DNA from: Ensifer adhaerens
GTDB lineage: Bacteria; Pseudomonadota; Alphaproteobacteria; Rhizobiales; Rhizobiaceae
DNA: 64,000 bases
Direction: 5' to 3'
Assembly (NCBI RefSeq): GCF_000697965.2
Contig: NZ_CP015880.1
Location: forward strand, 1,054,001-1,118,000
Both the position numbers and the translations under genes were made by a program. The notes beneath the pieces are model-generated. The model saw only the letters and a program-made list of their open reading frames with translations, was not told the origin of the DNA and searched no databases. Shown piece by piece: positions 42,700-53,430 of the stretch; the first letter of the stretch is position 1; the number at the start of each line of letters is the position of its first letter.

Positions 42700-43884
42700 T
42701 CAAGACCGTTTTGGTTTCAAAACGATCCTGACCACCGAAAGCGCGACATAGAGACCGAAAAAGCCGGCGATCGCCCAGGCAAAACCGTTGTTGCCGGTGG
42801 CGTCCATTGCCGCGCCGATCGCCTGCGGTCCAGCGACGGTACCGACGGCGTAGGAAAACACGAAGGCCGCGTTGGCGGCGGCGAGATCCGCGCCCTGAAG
42901 CCGTGAGCCCAGGTGGCTGAGGCCGACCGTGTAGAGGCCGGAGACACAGCCGCCCCAGAACAACAGCACAATTGCCATCAGGAACCAGCTCTCGACCAAC
43001 AGCGGCAGGAACAGCGCGCCGATAAGACCGATCAGCGTCATCGCAGAGAGCAGTGTGCGCCGGTCTTTGACCCTGTCGGAGAGCATGCCGACCGGGATCT
43101 GGAAGATGAAATTGCCGACCCCCATGACCGTTAGCAGAAGCGCTGCCTGCGATTCGCTGAAACCGGACCGCGTCCCGAAGATGAGGAACAGCGAGAGACC
43201 GCCTGATTCGACCGCGCCGAATATGAAGACGGCAGCCGTTGCCGTGGGCACGAGGAAGACGTAGCGCAGGAAATGCCGCTCGGGCTTCTCGTCGATGACG
43301 GGGCTTTCGTCGCGTGCGAGGAAAATCGGCACGGATGCCAGGAGGATGACGCCGGCGCCGACGAGGAAGGGCAGGAGGCCTTCGCTGCCGAGGATCGAAA
43401 ACAGCAGCGGGCCGGTCAGGAACCCAAGCGACAGGAATGTGCCGTAGATCCCCAGCACGAAACCGCGCTTGCTCGGCGGGGCCGTCGCGTTGATCCAGAA
43501 CTCGGAAAGAATGAAGAGGACGGTGATCGCTCCGTGGAAAACGATTCGGAGCGGGAACCAGAGCCAGAAATTGGTGATGTAATAGAAGCCGAGCGCGCTG
43601 GTGGCCGCGATTAGCACGGCCCATAGCATCGTTGGCGCTACGCCATGCCGGTGGGCGAACTTCGTCGTGAAGGGGGCAGCCACCATCGATGCCAGGCCCG
43701 CCATGGCGGAATTCAAGCCGATGAGGGTCGAGGAAATTCCGCGCTTCTCCATGATGATGGATAGCAGCGGCAGGCCGAGGCCGATGGCGATGCCGACCGC
43801 GCTGATGGCAGCAACGGCCGCGATCAGCGACCGCCAGTGAATTTCCTCAACCGGTGCAGCCGTACCGGGCGATGGCTGTGACAT
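42700..43884 (-). CDS. Major facilitator superfamily transporter
   Basis: This protein of about 394 residues has twelve predicted transmembrane helices. The MFS loop motif after helix 2 is weak (APFTTKFAHRHG), and that in the second half is GMLSDRVKDRRTLL. The segment FWINATAPPSKRGFVLGIYGTFLSLGFLTGP resembles the YcaD-type MFS subgroup, whose substrates are mostly unknown. I use the ATG at 43884 (MSQPSPG), which leaves 13 bases after the NUDIX stop; an upstream ATG at 43926 would overlap that gene. It is part of the long minus-strand operon-like run from pyrB. Confidence 0.85.
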   Translation of the reverse strand: MSQPSPGTAAPVEEIHWRSLIAAVAAISAVGIAIGLGLPLLSIIMEKRGISSTLIGLNSAMAGLASMVAAPFTTKFAHRHGVAPTMLWAVLIAATSALGFYYITNFWLWFPLRIVFHGAITVLFILSEFWINATAPPSKRGFVLGIYGTFLSLGFLTGPLLFSILGSEGLLPFLVGAGVILLASVPIFLARDESPVIDEKPERHFLRYVFLVPTATAAVFIFGAVESGGLSLFLIFGTRSGFSESQAALLLTVMGVGNFIFQIPVGMLSDRVKDRRTLLSAMTLIGLIGALFLPLLVESWFLMAIVLLFWGGCVSGLYTVGLSHLGSRLQGADLAAANAAFVFSYAVGTVAGPQAIGAAMDATGNNGFAWAIAGFFGLYVALSVVRIVLKPKRS

Positions 43885-43897
43885 CTGACGCGGATCC

Positions 43898-44602
43898 TTA
43901 GAGCAATGTGCGCACGAAGCGCCCATGGCGCGAGGTATAGAGTGGAACCGGTCGTTCGCAGGGCAGCGAAGGATCGGCGTCCAGTCCGTTCCTGAGGTCC
44001 GCGAGGATGACCGCGGTGATGTCAGGTATCCGTAGCGACGGAGTAACGTTCACATCGATCCACTGCAAATCCTGAAGCTCCCGACTGTCCAGGAACCGCG
44101 TGGGATCGATTTCGGCCTCGTCGGCGAACACGGCGAAGAAGCGCGTATCGAACCGCCTCGTGTTGCCTGGAGGGGTGATGGCCCGAGCCATATAGCGCAA
44201 CTTTGCAAGATCGGGAAGAAAGGGAACGGGAGCTTCGGCCGAAGGAAGCGGCGCGCCTATGGCGATGCCGGCTTCCTCGTAAAGTTCACGCAGGGCGGCA
44301 AGCGCGAGCGCGCGCGCCCGGGTATCCGACAGTCCGCGCGCGCCGGCCACCTTCAGCGTTCGCAGGACGGAGGGATGGAGATCGGAGCCGAAGCCAATTC
44401 GATGATCGCCGGTATCGCGGCGTCCGCCGGGGAACACATAGAGATCCGGCATGAAGGCGTGCGCACTGTGGCGCCGCCCCATAAGCACACGCACGCGGCC
44501 GCCAACGCGATCGAGCAGCATGATCGAAGCGGCATCCCGGGGCCGCATGGTCGCGGGACGCGGAGGCTTGGGTTCGTTGCCCGTCTCCCGCGCCGGCCTC
44601 AT
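43898..44602 (-). CDS. NUDIX hydrolase
   Basis: This 234-residue protein begins its NUDIX domain at about residue 24 (AASIMLLDRVGGRVRVLMGRR), with YVFPGGRRD. The box is RELYEEAGI preceded by ALAALRE, giving the catalytic REUxEExGU helix; an insertion separates it from the FPGG part. Such long NUDIX proteins hydrolyse nucleoside diphosphate derivatives or CoA (NUDT19-like), and I cannot choose between these. It overlaps the DUF983 gene by 4 bases (ATGA), so the two are translationally coupled. Confidence 0.87.
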   Translation of the reverse strand: MRPARETGNEPKPPRPATMRPRDAASIMLLDRVGGRVRVLMGRRHSAHAFMPDLYVFPGGRRDTGDHRIGFGSDLHPSVLRTLKVAGARGLSDTRARALALAALRELYEEAGIAIGAPLPSAEAPVPFLPDLAKLRYMARAITPPGNTRRFDTRFFAVFADEAEIDPTRFLDSRELQDLQWIDVNVTPSLRIPDITAVILADLRNGLDADPSLPCERPVPLYTSRHGRFVRTLL

Positions 44603-45054
44603 GCCCGTTCGTCTCTCGGGGGCAACACGTCCTCAGGCGCATCTTCGTGTCCGCCGAAGCCATGCATCTTCAGCGCCCATTGCAGGCCGATGACGGCGCC
44701 TTTTACAGGCTGCAGCAGCGCCAGCGAACTGATGACGGTGATCGGTGCCCAGATGGCGAGATGCTGCCAGCTGTTGAGCGGAAGGATGAGGTCGGTCGCC
44801 ATGTAGCCGGCAAGCACGAGGTGGCCGACGATCGTGACGACGATATAGGGCGGGAAGTCGTCGGCGCGGTGGTGGTCCATGCGCTCGCCGCAGGCCGCGC
44901 ACGTCTCAACCGACTTGAGGTAGCTGCGAAACAGCTTGCCGCTGCCGCACGCTGGACAGCGGCCGAGAAAGCCGCGTTTCATCGAAAGACCAACGGAGCG
45001 CTCGTCGCTTTTGGACCCGCCCAGATGAAGTGTTTCGCCTGACGCCGCTTTCAT
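44599..45054 (-). CDS. DUF983 family membrane protein
   Basis: This 151-residue protein has a zinc-ribbon-like N-terminal half (GRCPACGSGKLFRSYLKSVETCAACGERMDHH), then the family signature DDFPPYIVVTIVGH and two transmembrane helices. This is DUF983, widespread in alphaproteobacteria and often near cytochrome oxidase or cell-envelope genes. The ATG at 45054 is preferred over 45060 because AGAGGA lies 6 bases before it. It sits between rnr and the NUDIX gene in one run of minus-strand genes. The function is unknown. Confidence 0.88.
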   Translation of the reverse strand: MKAASGETLHLGGSKSDERSVGLSMKRGFLGRCPACGSGKLFRSYLKSVETCAACGERMDHHRADDFPPYIVVTIVGHLVLAGYMATDLILPLNSWQHLAIWAPITVISSLALLQPVKGAVIGLQWALKMHGFGGHEDAPEDVLPPRDERA

Positions 45055-45080
45055 GTGCATTCCTCTGTCCTATCGGGACC

Positions 45081-47453
45081 CTATCGCCGGCCGCGCGGCG
45101 GCCGTGTCCCCGGCTTCTTCCGGGCGCCGGTGCGATCCCTGCGACCGGACTTGTGGAAGGAGCGCGTTGCCGTCGGCATCTTGCGTCCTTCGCTGATCAT
45201 CTCGAAGCGGAGCGCACCGGCAAGCGGCACGGCCTCGACGAGCTTGACGCGTACCGGATCGCCCAGGCGATAGCCGAGCCCGGTCTTCTCGCCGGAAAGC
45301 GCCTGATGCGCCTCATCGTAGATGAAGTAGTCGCGTCCAAGTGTTGATATCGGAACGAAGCCGTCGGCGCCATAGGCCGGCAGGGTGACAAAGAGTCCCG
45401 CCTTGGTGACACCGGAAACGCGGCCGTCGAATTCCTCCCCGACGCGACCGTTGAGATGATGCGCGATCAGTCGGTCCACCGTGTCGCGCTCGGCCGCCAT
45501 GGCACGGCGCTCGAAAGTCGAGATCTCGGCGGCGATGTCGTCGAGTACGGCCTCTTCCTGCGGTGTCAGCCCGCCTTCGCCAAGGCCGAGCGAGGCAACC
45601 AGCGCCCGGTGCACGATCAGGTCGGCATAGCGCCGGATCGGAGAGGTGAAATGCGCGTACTTCAAGAGGTTGAGGCCGAAGTGCCCGATGTTCTCGGGGC
45701 TGTAGATCGCCTGGCTCTGCGAGCGCAGCACCATCTCGTTGACCATGGTTTCGAAGGGCTTGCCTTCGGCCTTGGCGAGGATGCCGTTGAAGTGGTTCGA
45801 GCGCATGTTCCCGCCCTTGACGAGCGAGATGTCGAGCGTCGCCAGGAATTCACGCAGGCTTTCCTGCTTGGCAAGCGAGGGCTGGTCGTGGACGCGGTAG
45901 ATCAGCACCTGGCGCTTCTGCTCCAGCGTCTCGGCGGCGGCAACGTTCGCCTGGATCATCATTTCCTCGATCAGCTTGTGCGCGTCGAGGCGTTCGGGAA
46001 CGAAGACACGGTCGACCGTACCGTCGGGTTTCAGGATGATTTTGCGCTCGGGCATGTTGAGCTCGAGCGGCTGGCGCCGGTCGCGGCCGCGCGTGAGGAT
46101 GCGATAGCCTTCCCAGAGTGGCTTCAGGATCGTCTCGAGGATCGGCCCGGTCTTGTCGTCCGGATTGCCGTCGATCGCTGCCTGCGCCTGCTGGTAGGAG
46201 AGCTTTGCCGCACTCTTCATCATGATGCGATGGAAGGTATGGCCGGCCTTCCGGCCTTCCTTGGAGAAGCGCATGCGCACGGCAAGCGCCGGGCGATCGA
46301 CGCCTTCCTTGAGCGAGCAGAGGTCGTTGGAGATGCGCTCGGGCAGCATCGGCACGACCCGATCGGGAAAGTAGACCGAGTTGCCGCGCTTCAGCGCTTC
46401 AAGGTCCAGAGCGGACTTCGGACGCACGTAGTAGGAGACGTCGGCAATCGCCACCGTGACGATGACGCCGCCGGGATTGTCCTCGGACGGATCCGGCTCC
46501 GCATAAACGGCGTCGTCATGGTCCTTGGCGTCGGCCGGATCGATGGTGATCAGCGGCAGCGTGCGCCAGTCCTCGCGGTGCGCCATGGTGGCGGGGCCCG
46601 CGGCGTTCGCCTCCTCGATCACCCGTTCCGGGAAAACGTGGGGAATGCCGTGGGCATGGATGGCGATCATCGAGATCGCCTTCTCCGAGGCGACCGAACC
46701 GATGACGGTCTGCACCTGCGCGCGCGGCAGACCGTAGCGGCCGAGACGCGACAGCTGCACCTCGACCAGATCGCCGTCCTCAGCGTTGCCGGTGAACTCC
46801 GGATCAACAAGTATTTCCTCGCCGCGCTTTTCGATCGGCATCAGGCGGCCACCGCCGCCGGGCGTCGAGCGGAAGACGCCGAGCACGGCATCCTTGCGCT
46901 TGTCCAGCACCTTGATGATGCGCGCCGTATAGGCCGGGCCGCCCCGTTCCTTGGCCGGGAAGATCTTGGCGAGAACGCGGTCGCCGAGACCGCCGACCGG
47001 AGCCTTGCCCTTACCCTTGGCGACGACGGATTGCTTGATCAGCACCGCCGGCGCGACGCCGTCGTCGTCGAGCCATTCGGCCGGGCGGCCGATCAGCTCG
47101 CCATCGACATCGCGGATGGTGATGTCGAGCACGGTCACCGGGGGCAGGGAGCCCGGACGCACCAGCGACTTGCGCTTCTTTTCGACCAGGCCGTCGACTT
47201 CCAGCGACTTCAGCAGGGCCTTGAGTTCGACACGGGTCTCGCCCTTCAGGCCGAAAGCCTTGGCGATTTCGCGCTTGGAGGCGCGGTCCGGGTTTTCAGC
47301 GATGAAGCGCATCAGCACGTCACGCGGCGGGACCGCGCCGTGGATGATCGGCTCGCTTGGCTGGGCCGATCCGGCCTTTGCCGCGCGAGCAGGCTTCTTG
47401 CCCTGGCTTCTCTTGCCGGACTGTTCGGTCGGGTCGCGCGGTATTCTGGTCAA
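45081..47453 (-). CDS. rnr: Ribonuclease R
   Basis: This 790-residue 3'-5' exoribonuclease degrades structured RNA. An N-terminal winged-helix/cold-shock region leads to the RNB catalytic domain, with metal ligands in LPLITIDPADAKDHDDAVYAE and RISNDLCSLKEGVDRPALAVRM. An S1 domain (FDGRVSGVTKAGLFVTLPAYGADGFV) is followed by a basic Arg/Lys-rich tail. It starts 2 bases after the topA stop, so the two are co-transcribed and probably translationally coupled. RNase R and RNase J both occur in this window. Confidence 0.95.
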   Translation of the reverse strand: MTRIPRDPTEQSGKRSQGKKPARAAKAGSAQPSEPIIHGAVPPRDVLMRFIAENPDRASKREIAKAFGLKGETRVELKALLKSLEVDGLVEKKRKSLVRPGSLPPVTVLDITIRDVDGELIGRPAEWLDDDGVAPAVLIKQSVVAKGKGKAPVGGLGDRVLAKIFPAKERGGPAYTARIIKVLDKRKDAVLGVFRSTPGGGGRLMPIEKRGEEILVDPEFTGNAEDGDLVEVQLSRLGRYGLPRAQVQTVIGSVASEKAISMIAIHAHGIPHVFPERVIEEANAAGPATMAHREDWRTLPLITIDPADAKDHDDAVYAEPDPSEDNPGGVIVTVAIADVSYYVRPKSALDLEALKRGNSVYFPDRVVPMLPERISNDLCSLKEGVDRPALAVRMRFSKEGRKAGHTFHRIMMKSAAKLSYQQAQAAIDGNPDDKTGPILETILKPLWEGYRILTRGRDRRQPLELNMPERKIILKPDGTVDRVFVPERLDAHKLIEEMMIQANVAAAETLEQKRQVLIYRVHDQPSLAKQESLREFLATLDISLVKGGNMRSNHFNGILAKAEGKPFETMVNEMVLRSQSQAIYSPENIGHFGLNLLKYAHFTSPIRRYADLIVHRALVASLGLGEGGLTPQEEAVLDDIAAEISTFERRAMAAERDTVDRLIAHHLNGRVGEEFDGRVSGVTKAGLFVTLPAYGADGFVPISTLGRDYFIYDEAHQALSGEKTGLGYRLGDPVRVKLVEAVPLAGALRFEMISEGRKMPTATRSFHKSGRRDRTGARKKPGTRPPRGRR

Positions 47454-47455
47454 GA

Positions 47456-50122
47456 TCAGTCCTTCTTGGCCTTGGCGGCCGTCTTTGTTTTGCTCTTGGC
47501 GGGCGCCTTGGCCTTAGCCTTGGTCGCCTTGGCGCCGTCCTCGGACTTCGCCGCTACCTTGGTCGTCTTGGCCTTGGTTGCCTTCCCCTTGGCCGTTCCG
47601 CCCTTGGCAGCACGCTCCGAGATCAGCACAAGTGCCTCCTCGACCGTCACCGACTGCGGATCCTTGCCCTTCGGCAGGGTGGCGTTGACCTTGCCCCAGT
47701 TGACGTAGGGGCCGTAGCGACCGTCACGAACGGTGATCGGGCCACCGTCGGGATGGTCACCGAGTTCCTTGAGCGACGCGGCAGCGGTGCGGCCCCGGCC
47801 GGCACCGGCCTTCGACTGTTTGTCGGCGAGAACCGAGACGGCGCGATTGAGGCCGATCGAGAAGACGTCCTCGATCGATTCGAGGTTGGCATAAGTGCCG
47901 TCGTGCAGCACGAACGGTCCGTAGCGGCCAAGCCCGGTTGAGATCATCTTGCCGGATTCCGGATGGGCACCGATATCGCGCGGCAGCGACAGCAGCGCTA
48001 CCGCCTTCTCATGGTCGATCGTCGACGGCGTCCAGCCCTTCGGCAGGCTCGAGCGCTTGGCTTCCTTGCCGTCGCCACGCTGGACATAGGGGCCGAAGCG
48101 GCCGCTCCTGAGCGTGATTTCCTCGCCGGTATGCGGATCCTTGCCGAGCGCCTGCGGTTCGTTCGAGACCGCCGCCTCCTCGCCGTTGCTGTCGGAGGAA
48201 AGCTGGCGGGTGAAGTTGCACTCCGGATAGTTCGAGCAACCGACGAAGGCGCCGTACTTGCCGAGCTTCAGCGACAGCTTGCCGGTGCCGCAGACCTGGC
48301 AGATGCGCGGATCGCCGCCGTCCTCGCGCTTGGGGAAGACCAGCGGCGCCAGTTCCTCGTTCAGCGCGTCGAGCACGTTCGTGACGCGCAGTTCCTTGGT
48401 TTCCTCGATCTGGGCGAAGAAATCCTTCCAGAAGTCGCGAAGCACGTCTTTCCAGTTGACCTCGCCGGCGGAGACCTGGTCGAGCTTTTCTTCGAGCGAC
48501 GCGGTGAAGTCGTAACCGACATAGCGTGTGAAGAAGCTTTCCAGGAACGCCGTCACCAGCCGTCCCTTGGCCTGGGGGATGAGCTTGCGCTTGTCGTTGG
48601 TGATGTAGTCGCGATCGAGCAGGGTCGTGACGGTGGCGGCATAGGTGGAGGGACGGCCGATGCCGAGCTCTTCCATCTTCTTGATCAGGCTTGCTTCGGA
48701 ATAGCGCGGCGGCGGCTCAGTGAAATGCTGCGAGGCATTGATCTTCTGCTTGGCGAGGTTTTCGCGCGCATTGATCTCCGGCAGGCGGCCATCCTCGTCG
48801 CCGTCATCAGTCTGTTCGCCGTCTTCCTTGGCATCCGTATAGGCAGCGATGAAGCCGTCGAAGCGGATAACCGAGCCGGTGGCGCGCAGACCGGCCTTCT
48901 GGCCGCCATTGTCCGCAGTGATTTCCGCGGTCGTACGCTCGATCTCGGCCGATGCCATCTGGCTGGCGATGCCGCGCTTCCAGACGAGGTCGTATAGCCT
49001 GAGCATGTCGCCATCGAGGAAACGGCGAACCTGGTCCGGCGTCCGGTTGAAATCGGTCGGGCGGATGGCCTCGTGCGCTTCCTGGGCATTCTTCGCCTTG
49101 GTCGAATAGAAGCGCGGCTTTTCCGGTAGATAGCGGTCGCCGAACTGGCTGGCGATCGCAAGGCGCGAGGCTTCGATCGCTTCCGGCGCCATCTGCACGC
49201 CGTCGGTACGCATATAGGTGATCAAACCGACCGTCTCGCCGCCGATGTCGACGCCTTCATAGAGCTTCTGCGCGACCTGCATGGTGCGCGAAGCGGAGAA
49301 GCCGAGCTTGGAGGAGGCGGCCTGCTGCAGTGTCGAGGTGGTGAAGGGCGGCGACGGGTTGCGCTTGACCGGCTTTGCTTCGATGCTATCGACCACATAG
49401 GCGGCGCCATCGAGCAGGGTCTTGAGACGATTTGCTTCTTCGCCGTTGCCGACAGCCTTCGGCGCAAGACGCTTGCCATCGGCCGAAACGAGACGCGCCT
49501 CGAACTCGTCGCCGCGCGGCGTCTTCAAGAGCGCCGAGATGTTCCAGTACTCCTCGGAGATGAAGCGCTCGATCTCGTTTTCACGATCGCAGACGAGGCG
49601 CAGCGTCACCGACTGCACGCGGCCAGCCGAGCGGGCGCCCGGCAGCTTGCGCCAGAGCACCGGCGAGAGGTTGAAACCGACGAGATAGTCGAGTGCGCGG
49701 CGCGCCAGGTAAGCGTCGACCAGCGAGGTGTCGATGTCGCGCGGATGAGCGATCGCTTCGAGAACGGCCTTTTTCGTGATGGCGTTGAAGGCCACGCGCT
49801 TGACCGGCTTGTCGCCGAGCACCTTCTTCTTCTTCAGAAGGTCAAGTACGTGCCAGGAAATCGCTTCACCTTCGCGATCCGGGTCGGTTGCGAGAATGAG
49901 GCCGTCAGCGGATTTGACCGCGTCGGCGATGTCCTTCATGCGTTTCGCCGAGGCACTGTCGACTTCCCAGGACATCTCGAAGTCTTCGTCCGGACGGACC
50001 GAACCGTCCTTCGCCGGCAGGTCGCGCACGTGACCAAACGAAGCCAGTACCTTGTAGCCGGGGCCCAGGTACTTGTTGATCGTCTTTGCCTTGGAAGGCG
50101 ATTCCACCACTACAACATTCAT
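47456..50122 (-). CDS. topA: DNA topoisomerase I (type IA)
   Basis: This 888-residue enzyme relaxes negative supercoils. The TOPRIM domain starts MNVVVVESPSKAKTINKYLG, with DPDREGEAISWH. The catalytic Tyr303 lies in GLITYMRTDGVQM. C-terminal repeats include one four-cysteine zinc motif (CQVCGTGKLSLKLGKYGAFVGCSNYPEC) and three related GRYGPYV/GKYGAFV elements, ending in a Lys/Ala-rich tail of about 50 residues. The ATG at 50122 fits the family; an ATG two codons upstream is in frame. About 230 bases separate it from dprA. Confidence 0.96.
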   Translation of the reverse strand: MNVVVVESPSKAKTINKYLGPGYKVLASFGHVRDLPAKDGSVRPDEDFEMSWEVDSASAKRMKDIADAVKSADGLILATDPDREGEAISWHVLDLLKKKKVLGDKPVKRVAFNAITKKAVLEAIAHPRDIDTSLVDAYLARRALDYLVGFNLSPVLWRKLPGARSAGRVQSVTLRLVCDRENEIERFISEEYWNISALLKTPRGDEFEARLVSADGKRLAPKAVGNGEEANRLKTLLDGAAYVVDSIEAKPVKRNPSPPFTTSTLQQAASSKLGFSASRTMQVAQKLYEGVDIGGETVGLITYMRTDGVQMAPEAIEASRLAIASQFGDRYLPEKPRFYSTKAKNAQEAHEAIRPTDFNRTPDQVRRFLDGDMLRLYDLVWKRGIASQMASAEIERTTAEITADNGGQKAGLRATGSVIRFDGFIAAYTDAKEDGEQTDDGDEDGRLPEINARENLAKQKINASQHFTEPPPRYSEASLIKKMEELGIGRPSTYAATVTTLLDRDYITNDKRKLIPQAKGRLVTAFLESFFTRYVGYDFTASLEEKLDQVSAGEVNWKDVLRDFWKDFFAQIEETKELRVTNVLDALNEELAPLVFPKREDGGDPRICQVCGTGKLSLKLGKYGAFVGCSNYPECNFTRQLSSDSNGEEAAVSNEPQALGKDPHTGEEITLRSGRFGPYVQRGDGKEAKRSSLPKGWTPSTIDHEKAVALLSLPRDIGAHPESGKMISTGLGRYGPFVLHDGTYANLESIEDVFSIGLNRAVSVLADKQSKAGAGRGRTAAASLKELGDHPDGGPITVRDGRYGPYVNWGKVNATLPKGKDPQSVTVEEALVLISERAAKGGTAKGKATKAKTTKVAAKSEDGAKATKAKAKAPAKSKTKTAAKAKKD

Positions 50123-50231
50123 CGTCATTTTCTGAGACAACCGGTCCTGGTTCGGCGTCAGCGCCGTTTGCGCCGTACTTCGCCTGATATCGACGCCCCG
50201 AAATGGACAGGGATTCGAACGGGGTCAAGGG

Positions 50232-50271
50232 GGTTCGCCCAAAATAACGAAGAGAGGCCAGTGGGCGAACC
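50232..50271. other. Stem-loop in the dprA-topA gap
   Basis: A perfect 10-base inverted repeat, GGTTCGCCCA (50232-50241) and TGGGCGAACC (50262-50271), encloses 20 bases. There is no T-run, so it is not a typical terminator. It may be a processing site or regulatory leader of topA. Confidence 0.5.
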
Positions 50272-50351
50272 ATGCGGAAACACGCTGAATCTGCGATCTG
50301 AAACGCGTGATTGGTCCCGCTGGCGTGCCCGCCTGTGGCTGTGGCTTGTCA

Positions 50352-51500
50352 TCATTCGGGCGTCGCGAGCGACACGAGGCCGCCAGCATGGCGATCAAGC
50401 CGACCGGCCAGATCAAGTTCCAGCAGAAGCAGATAGACCTGAGCCGGCGAAAGCCCGGCGTGGCGGACGATATCGTCGATCTCGACCGGCGTCGGGCCGA
50501 GCGCGGTGCTAACCGCGACGCGGTCTCTGTCGCTCGCGCTCACCGGAACACCAGCCCGCGCCTGACCATCCGGTTCCCGCACGCCCGGCAGCGGCAGCTC
50601 CAGCTGGCTGAGTGGCGCCAGCGCCTCGATCACGTCATCCGGGCCGGTCGTGACGATCGCGCCCTGTTTCAGGAGATCGTTGGTGCCATGGCAGCGCGGA
50701 TCGAGCGGCGAGCCGGGAACCGCAAAAACGAGCCGGCCGAAATCGGCGGCGTAGCGCGCGGTGATGAGCGAGCCGGAGCGGTGCGCGGCCTCGACGATCG
50801 CAACGCCGAGGCTGATGCCGGCGATCAGCCGGTTGCGGCGCGGAAAGTCGCGCGCCCGTGGCTCCCAGCCGAAAGGCATTTCGCTGATCGCGAGGCCCCG
50901 ACCGGCCGTGATTTCTTCGAGCAGGCCGACGTTCTCGGGCGGATAGGGGCGGTCGAGACCGCCGGCAAGGGCGGCGATCGTGCCGGTCTCGAGACTGGCA
51001 CGATGGGCGGCCGTATCGATGCCACGCGCGAGGCCCGAGGTCACGACATAACCGGCGCGGCCGGCGTCGAGCGCAATCATCGCCGCAAACTTTGCGCCGC
51101 TGACCGACGCATTGCGCGAGCCGACAATGCCGAGCGACGGGCGGCCAGCCGCGCTGAGATCGCCTTTCATCGCGAGCAGAGGGGGAGCACCGTCGATCTG
51201 CCGCAGCGCCGAGGGATAAGCCGCTTCGCCGATGCCGACGAAAACGGCGCCGTGGCGTCGGGCAGCTTCGAGTTCCCGTTCGACCTCGCTTACGGAAGCC
51301 ACACGATAGGTCTGCCTGGTTCCACCGCGCCGCGACAGTTCAGGCAAGGCGTCGAGCGCGTTGTCAGCGGTGCCGAAATGGTTGATCAGGTCGCGGAAGG
51401 CGATGGGGCCGACATTGTCGCTGCGAATGAGCCGGAGCCAGGATATCTTCTGTCGTTCGGTCAGCGCCACTCCGTTTCGTCCTGCGCTGGCGTCAGACAT
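50352..51500 (-). CDS. dprA: DNA-processing protein DprA
   Basis: This 382-residue protein loads RecA on incoming single-stranded DNA in transformation. The Rossmann-like core is clear: [54 protein letters not shown], and [19 protein letters not shown]-terminal winged-helix domain (about residues 320-382) matches DprA_WH. It overlaps the stop of plsY by one base (TAATG). In non-competent bacteria DprA is still conserved, and its role there is unclear. Confidence 0.94.
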   Translation of the reverse strand: MSDASAGRNGVALTERQKISWLRLIRSDNVGPIAFRDLINHFGTADNALDALPELSRRGGTRQTYRVASVSEVERELEAARRHGAVFVGIGEAAYPSALRQIDGAPPLLAMKGDLSAAGRPSLGIVGSRNASVSGAKFAAMIALDAGRAGYVVTSGLARGIDTAAHRASLETGTIAALAGGLDRPYPPENVGLLEEITAGRGLAISEMPFGWEPRARDFPRRNRLIAGISLGVAIVEAAHRSGSLITARYAADFGRLVFAVPGSPLDPRCHGTNDLLKQGAIVTTGPDDVIEALAPLSQLELPLPGVREPDGQARAGVPVSASDRDRVAVSTALGPTPVEIDDIVRHAGLSPAQVYLLLLELDLAGRLDRHAGGLVSLATPE

Positions 51501-52111
51501 TATCCCTTGTCTCCGATCTTGCTTTCCGTGCCGGCGAGCAGCCGCCGAATGTTGGCGCGGTGCTTCACCCAGGTGATGACCGTCATGGCGGTAAAGAGGA
51601 GGGCGACCTTCTCGTTGCCTGCCGCGTAAAGTAGAACCGGAATGATAGCCGTTGCAACCAGGGCGGACAATGAGGAGTAGCGGCTGATTTTCGCCATGCC
51701 GAGCCAGATGACCGCGAAGGCAAGCACCATGAGGGGAGCAAGGCCGAGCAGGACGCCGATATAGGTGGCGACACCCTTGCCGCCCTTGAAGCCAAGCCAG
51801 ACCGGGTAGAGATGGCCAATGAAGGCGGCAAAGCCCGCGGCGATTCCCGCCTCGACGCCCCAGTAGGATGCGATGAACGCTGCGGCGGAGCCTTTCAGGG
51901 CATCGAGCAACAGCGTTGCGGCAGCAAGCTTCTTGTTGCCGGTTCGCAGCACATTGGTCGCGCCGATATTGCCCGAGCCGATCTTGCGTACGTCGCCGAG
52001 CCCGGCCATGCGCGTCAGGATCAGTCCGAACGGGATCGAGCCAAGCAGATAGCCGAAGGCAAGGCTTAAGAGCGTAAAGGGCAGCCCAAGCTGCCAGGAC
52101 AATAGATCCAC
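51500..52111 (-). CDS. plsY: Acyl-phosphate glycerol-3-phosphate acyltransferase PlsY
   Basis: This 203-residue inner-membrane enzyme catalyses the first acylation step of phospholipid synthesis, using acyl-phosphate. Conserved motifs are [48 protein letters not shown], and the C-terminal [15 protein letters not shown]. Five transmembrane helices are predicted. The gene lies between pyrC and dprA and overlaps the latter by one base. Confidence 0.95.
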   Translation of the reverse strand: MDLLSWQLGLPFTLLSLAFGYLLGSIPFGLILTRMAGLGDVRKIGSGNIGATNVLRTGNKKLAAATLLLDALKGSAAAFIASYWGVEAGIAAGFAAFIGHLYPVWLGFKGGKGVATYIGVLLGLAPLMVLAFAVIWLGMAKISRYSSLSALVATAIIPVLLYAAGNEKVALLFTAMTVITWVKHRANIRRLLAGTESKIGDKG

Positions 52112-52141
52112 CGGTTCCCCTCCCGCGCGACCGCTTTCGGC

Positions 52142-53430
52142 TTAGGCCGAATGCACCAGCTTGCCGGCAACATAGGTTTGCACGACCCGCCCGGTAAAGC
52201 GCGCATTTTCAAACGGCGTATTCTTGGAGCGAGAAACGATCGCCTCTTCGTAAAGCACCCAAGGCTCGTCGAGATCGAGGACGGTGATATCGGCCTTGGC
52301 GCCGGGTTTCAGCGTACCGGCGTCGAGACCGAAGATCGCCGCCGGCCGCGTCGACATCGCATCGATCAGGCGCATCAGCGGAACCTGGCCGCTGTGATGC
52401 AGGCGAAGCGCGGCCGCGGCCAGCGTTTCCAGGCCGATCGCCCCATCGGCAGCATCGGCAAAGGGCAGCCGCTTGGTGTCGACGTCCTGCGGGTCGTGCG
52501 AGGAGACGATGATATCGATCGTGCCGTCGGCCAGTGCCTCGGCCATGCCGATCCGGTCGTCCTCGCTGCGCAGCGGCGGCGAAAGCTTGAAGAATGTCCG
52601 GTATTCGCCGATGTCGTTCTCATTGAGCGCGAGATTATTGATCGACACGCCGCAGGTGACGTTGGCGCCACGCTCGCGTGCGGTACGGATCGCGGCGGCC
52701 GATTCGGGAACCGAGATCTGGGCGGCGTGATAGGCGGCACGCGTCAGTCCGGCGATGCGCAGGTCGCGCTCGAGCGGAATGATCTCCGCTTCGCGCGGGA
52801 TCCCGGAAAGGCCGAGCCAGCTTGCAAGCAGGCCCTCGTGCATGACGCCGTTGGCACCGAGATACTTGTCGCGGGTCTCAAGAGAGATGACGGCGCCGAA
52901 TTCGCGCGCATAGGTCATGGCGCGGCGCAGGACCAGCGTGTCGTGAATCGAGCGACGACCATTGGTGAAGCAGACAGCACCCGCTTCGCGAAGCAGGCCG
53001 AACTCGGTCATCTCTTCGCCGGCAAGACCCTTGGTCAGCGCTGCGGCCGGGTGTACGTTGACGAGCGCCTTGTCGCGCGCCGTCTTCTTCACATACTCGA
53101 CGAGCGCGATGTCGTCGATGACAGGGTCGGTCTCCGGCATGGCGATGAAGGTGGTGACGCCGCCGGCAGCGGCGGCCCGCGATGCGGACTCGAAGGTCTC
53201 GCGGTGTTCGCTTCCCGGTTCGCCGACGAAGACGCGGGCATCGACGAGGCCCGGAACGGCGGTGAGGCCGGCGCAGTCCTTGACGAAGGCGCCATCCGGC
53301 GCGCCCTGGTTCTGGGCATCGGCACCGGCAGCAAGGATAAGGCCGTCGTCGCCGACGATAACAGTGCCGACTTCATCGAGATTGCGCGAGGGATCGACGA
53401 TGCGAAGGTTCTTCAGAACGAGTGGTCTGG

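Noticed and set aside
50190..50230. tRNA T-arm-like sequence GTTCGAATCCC on the minus strand between topA and dprA
   Set aside because: No acceptor stem, anticodon arm or D-arm can be formed around it, so it is not a tRNA gene or clear remnant.
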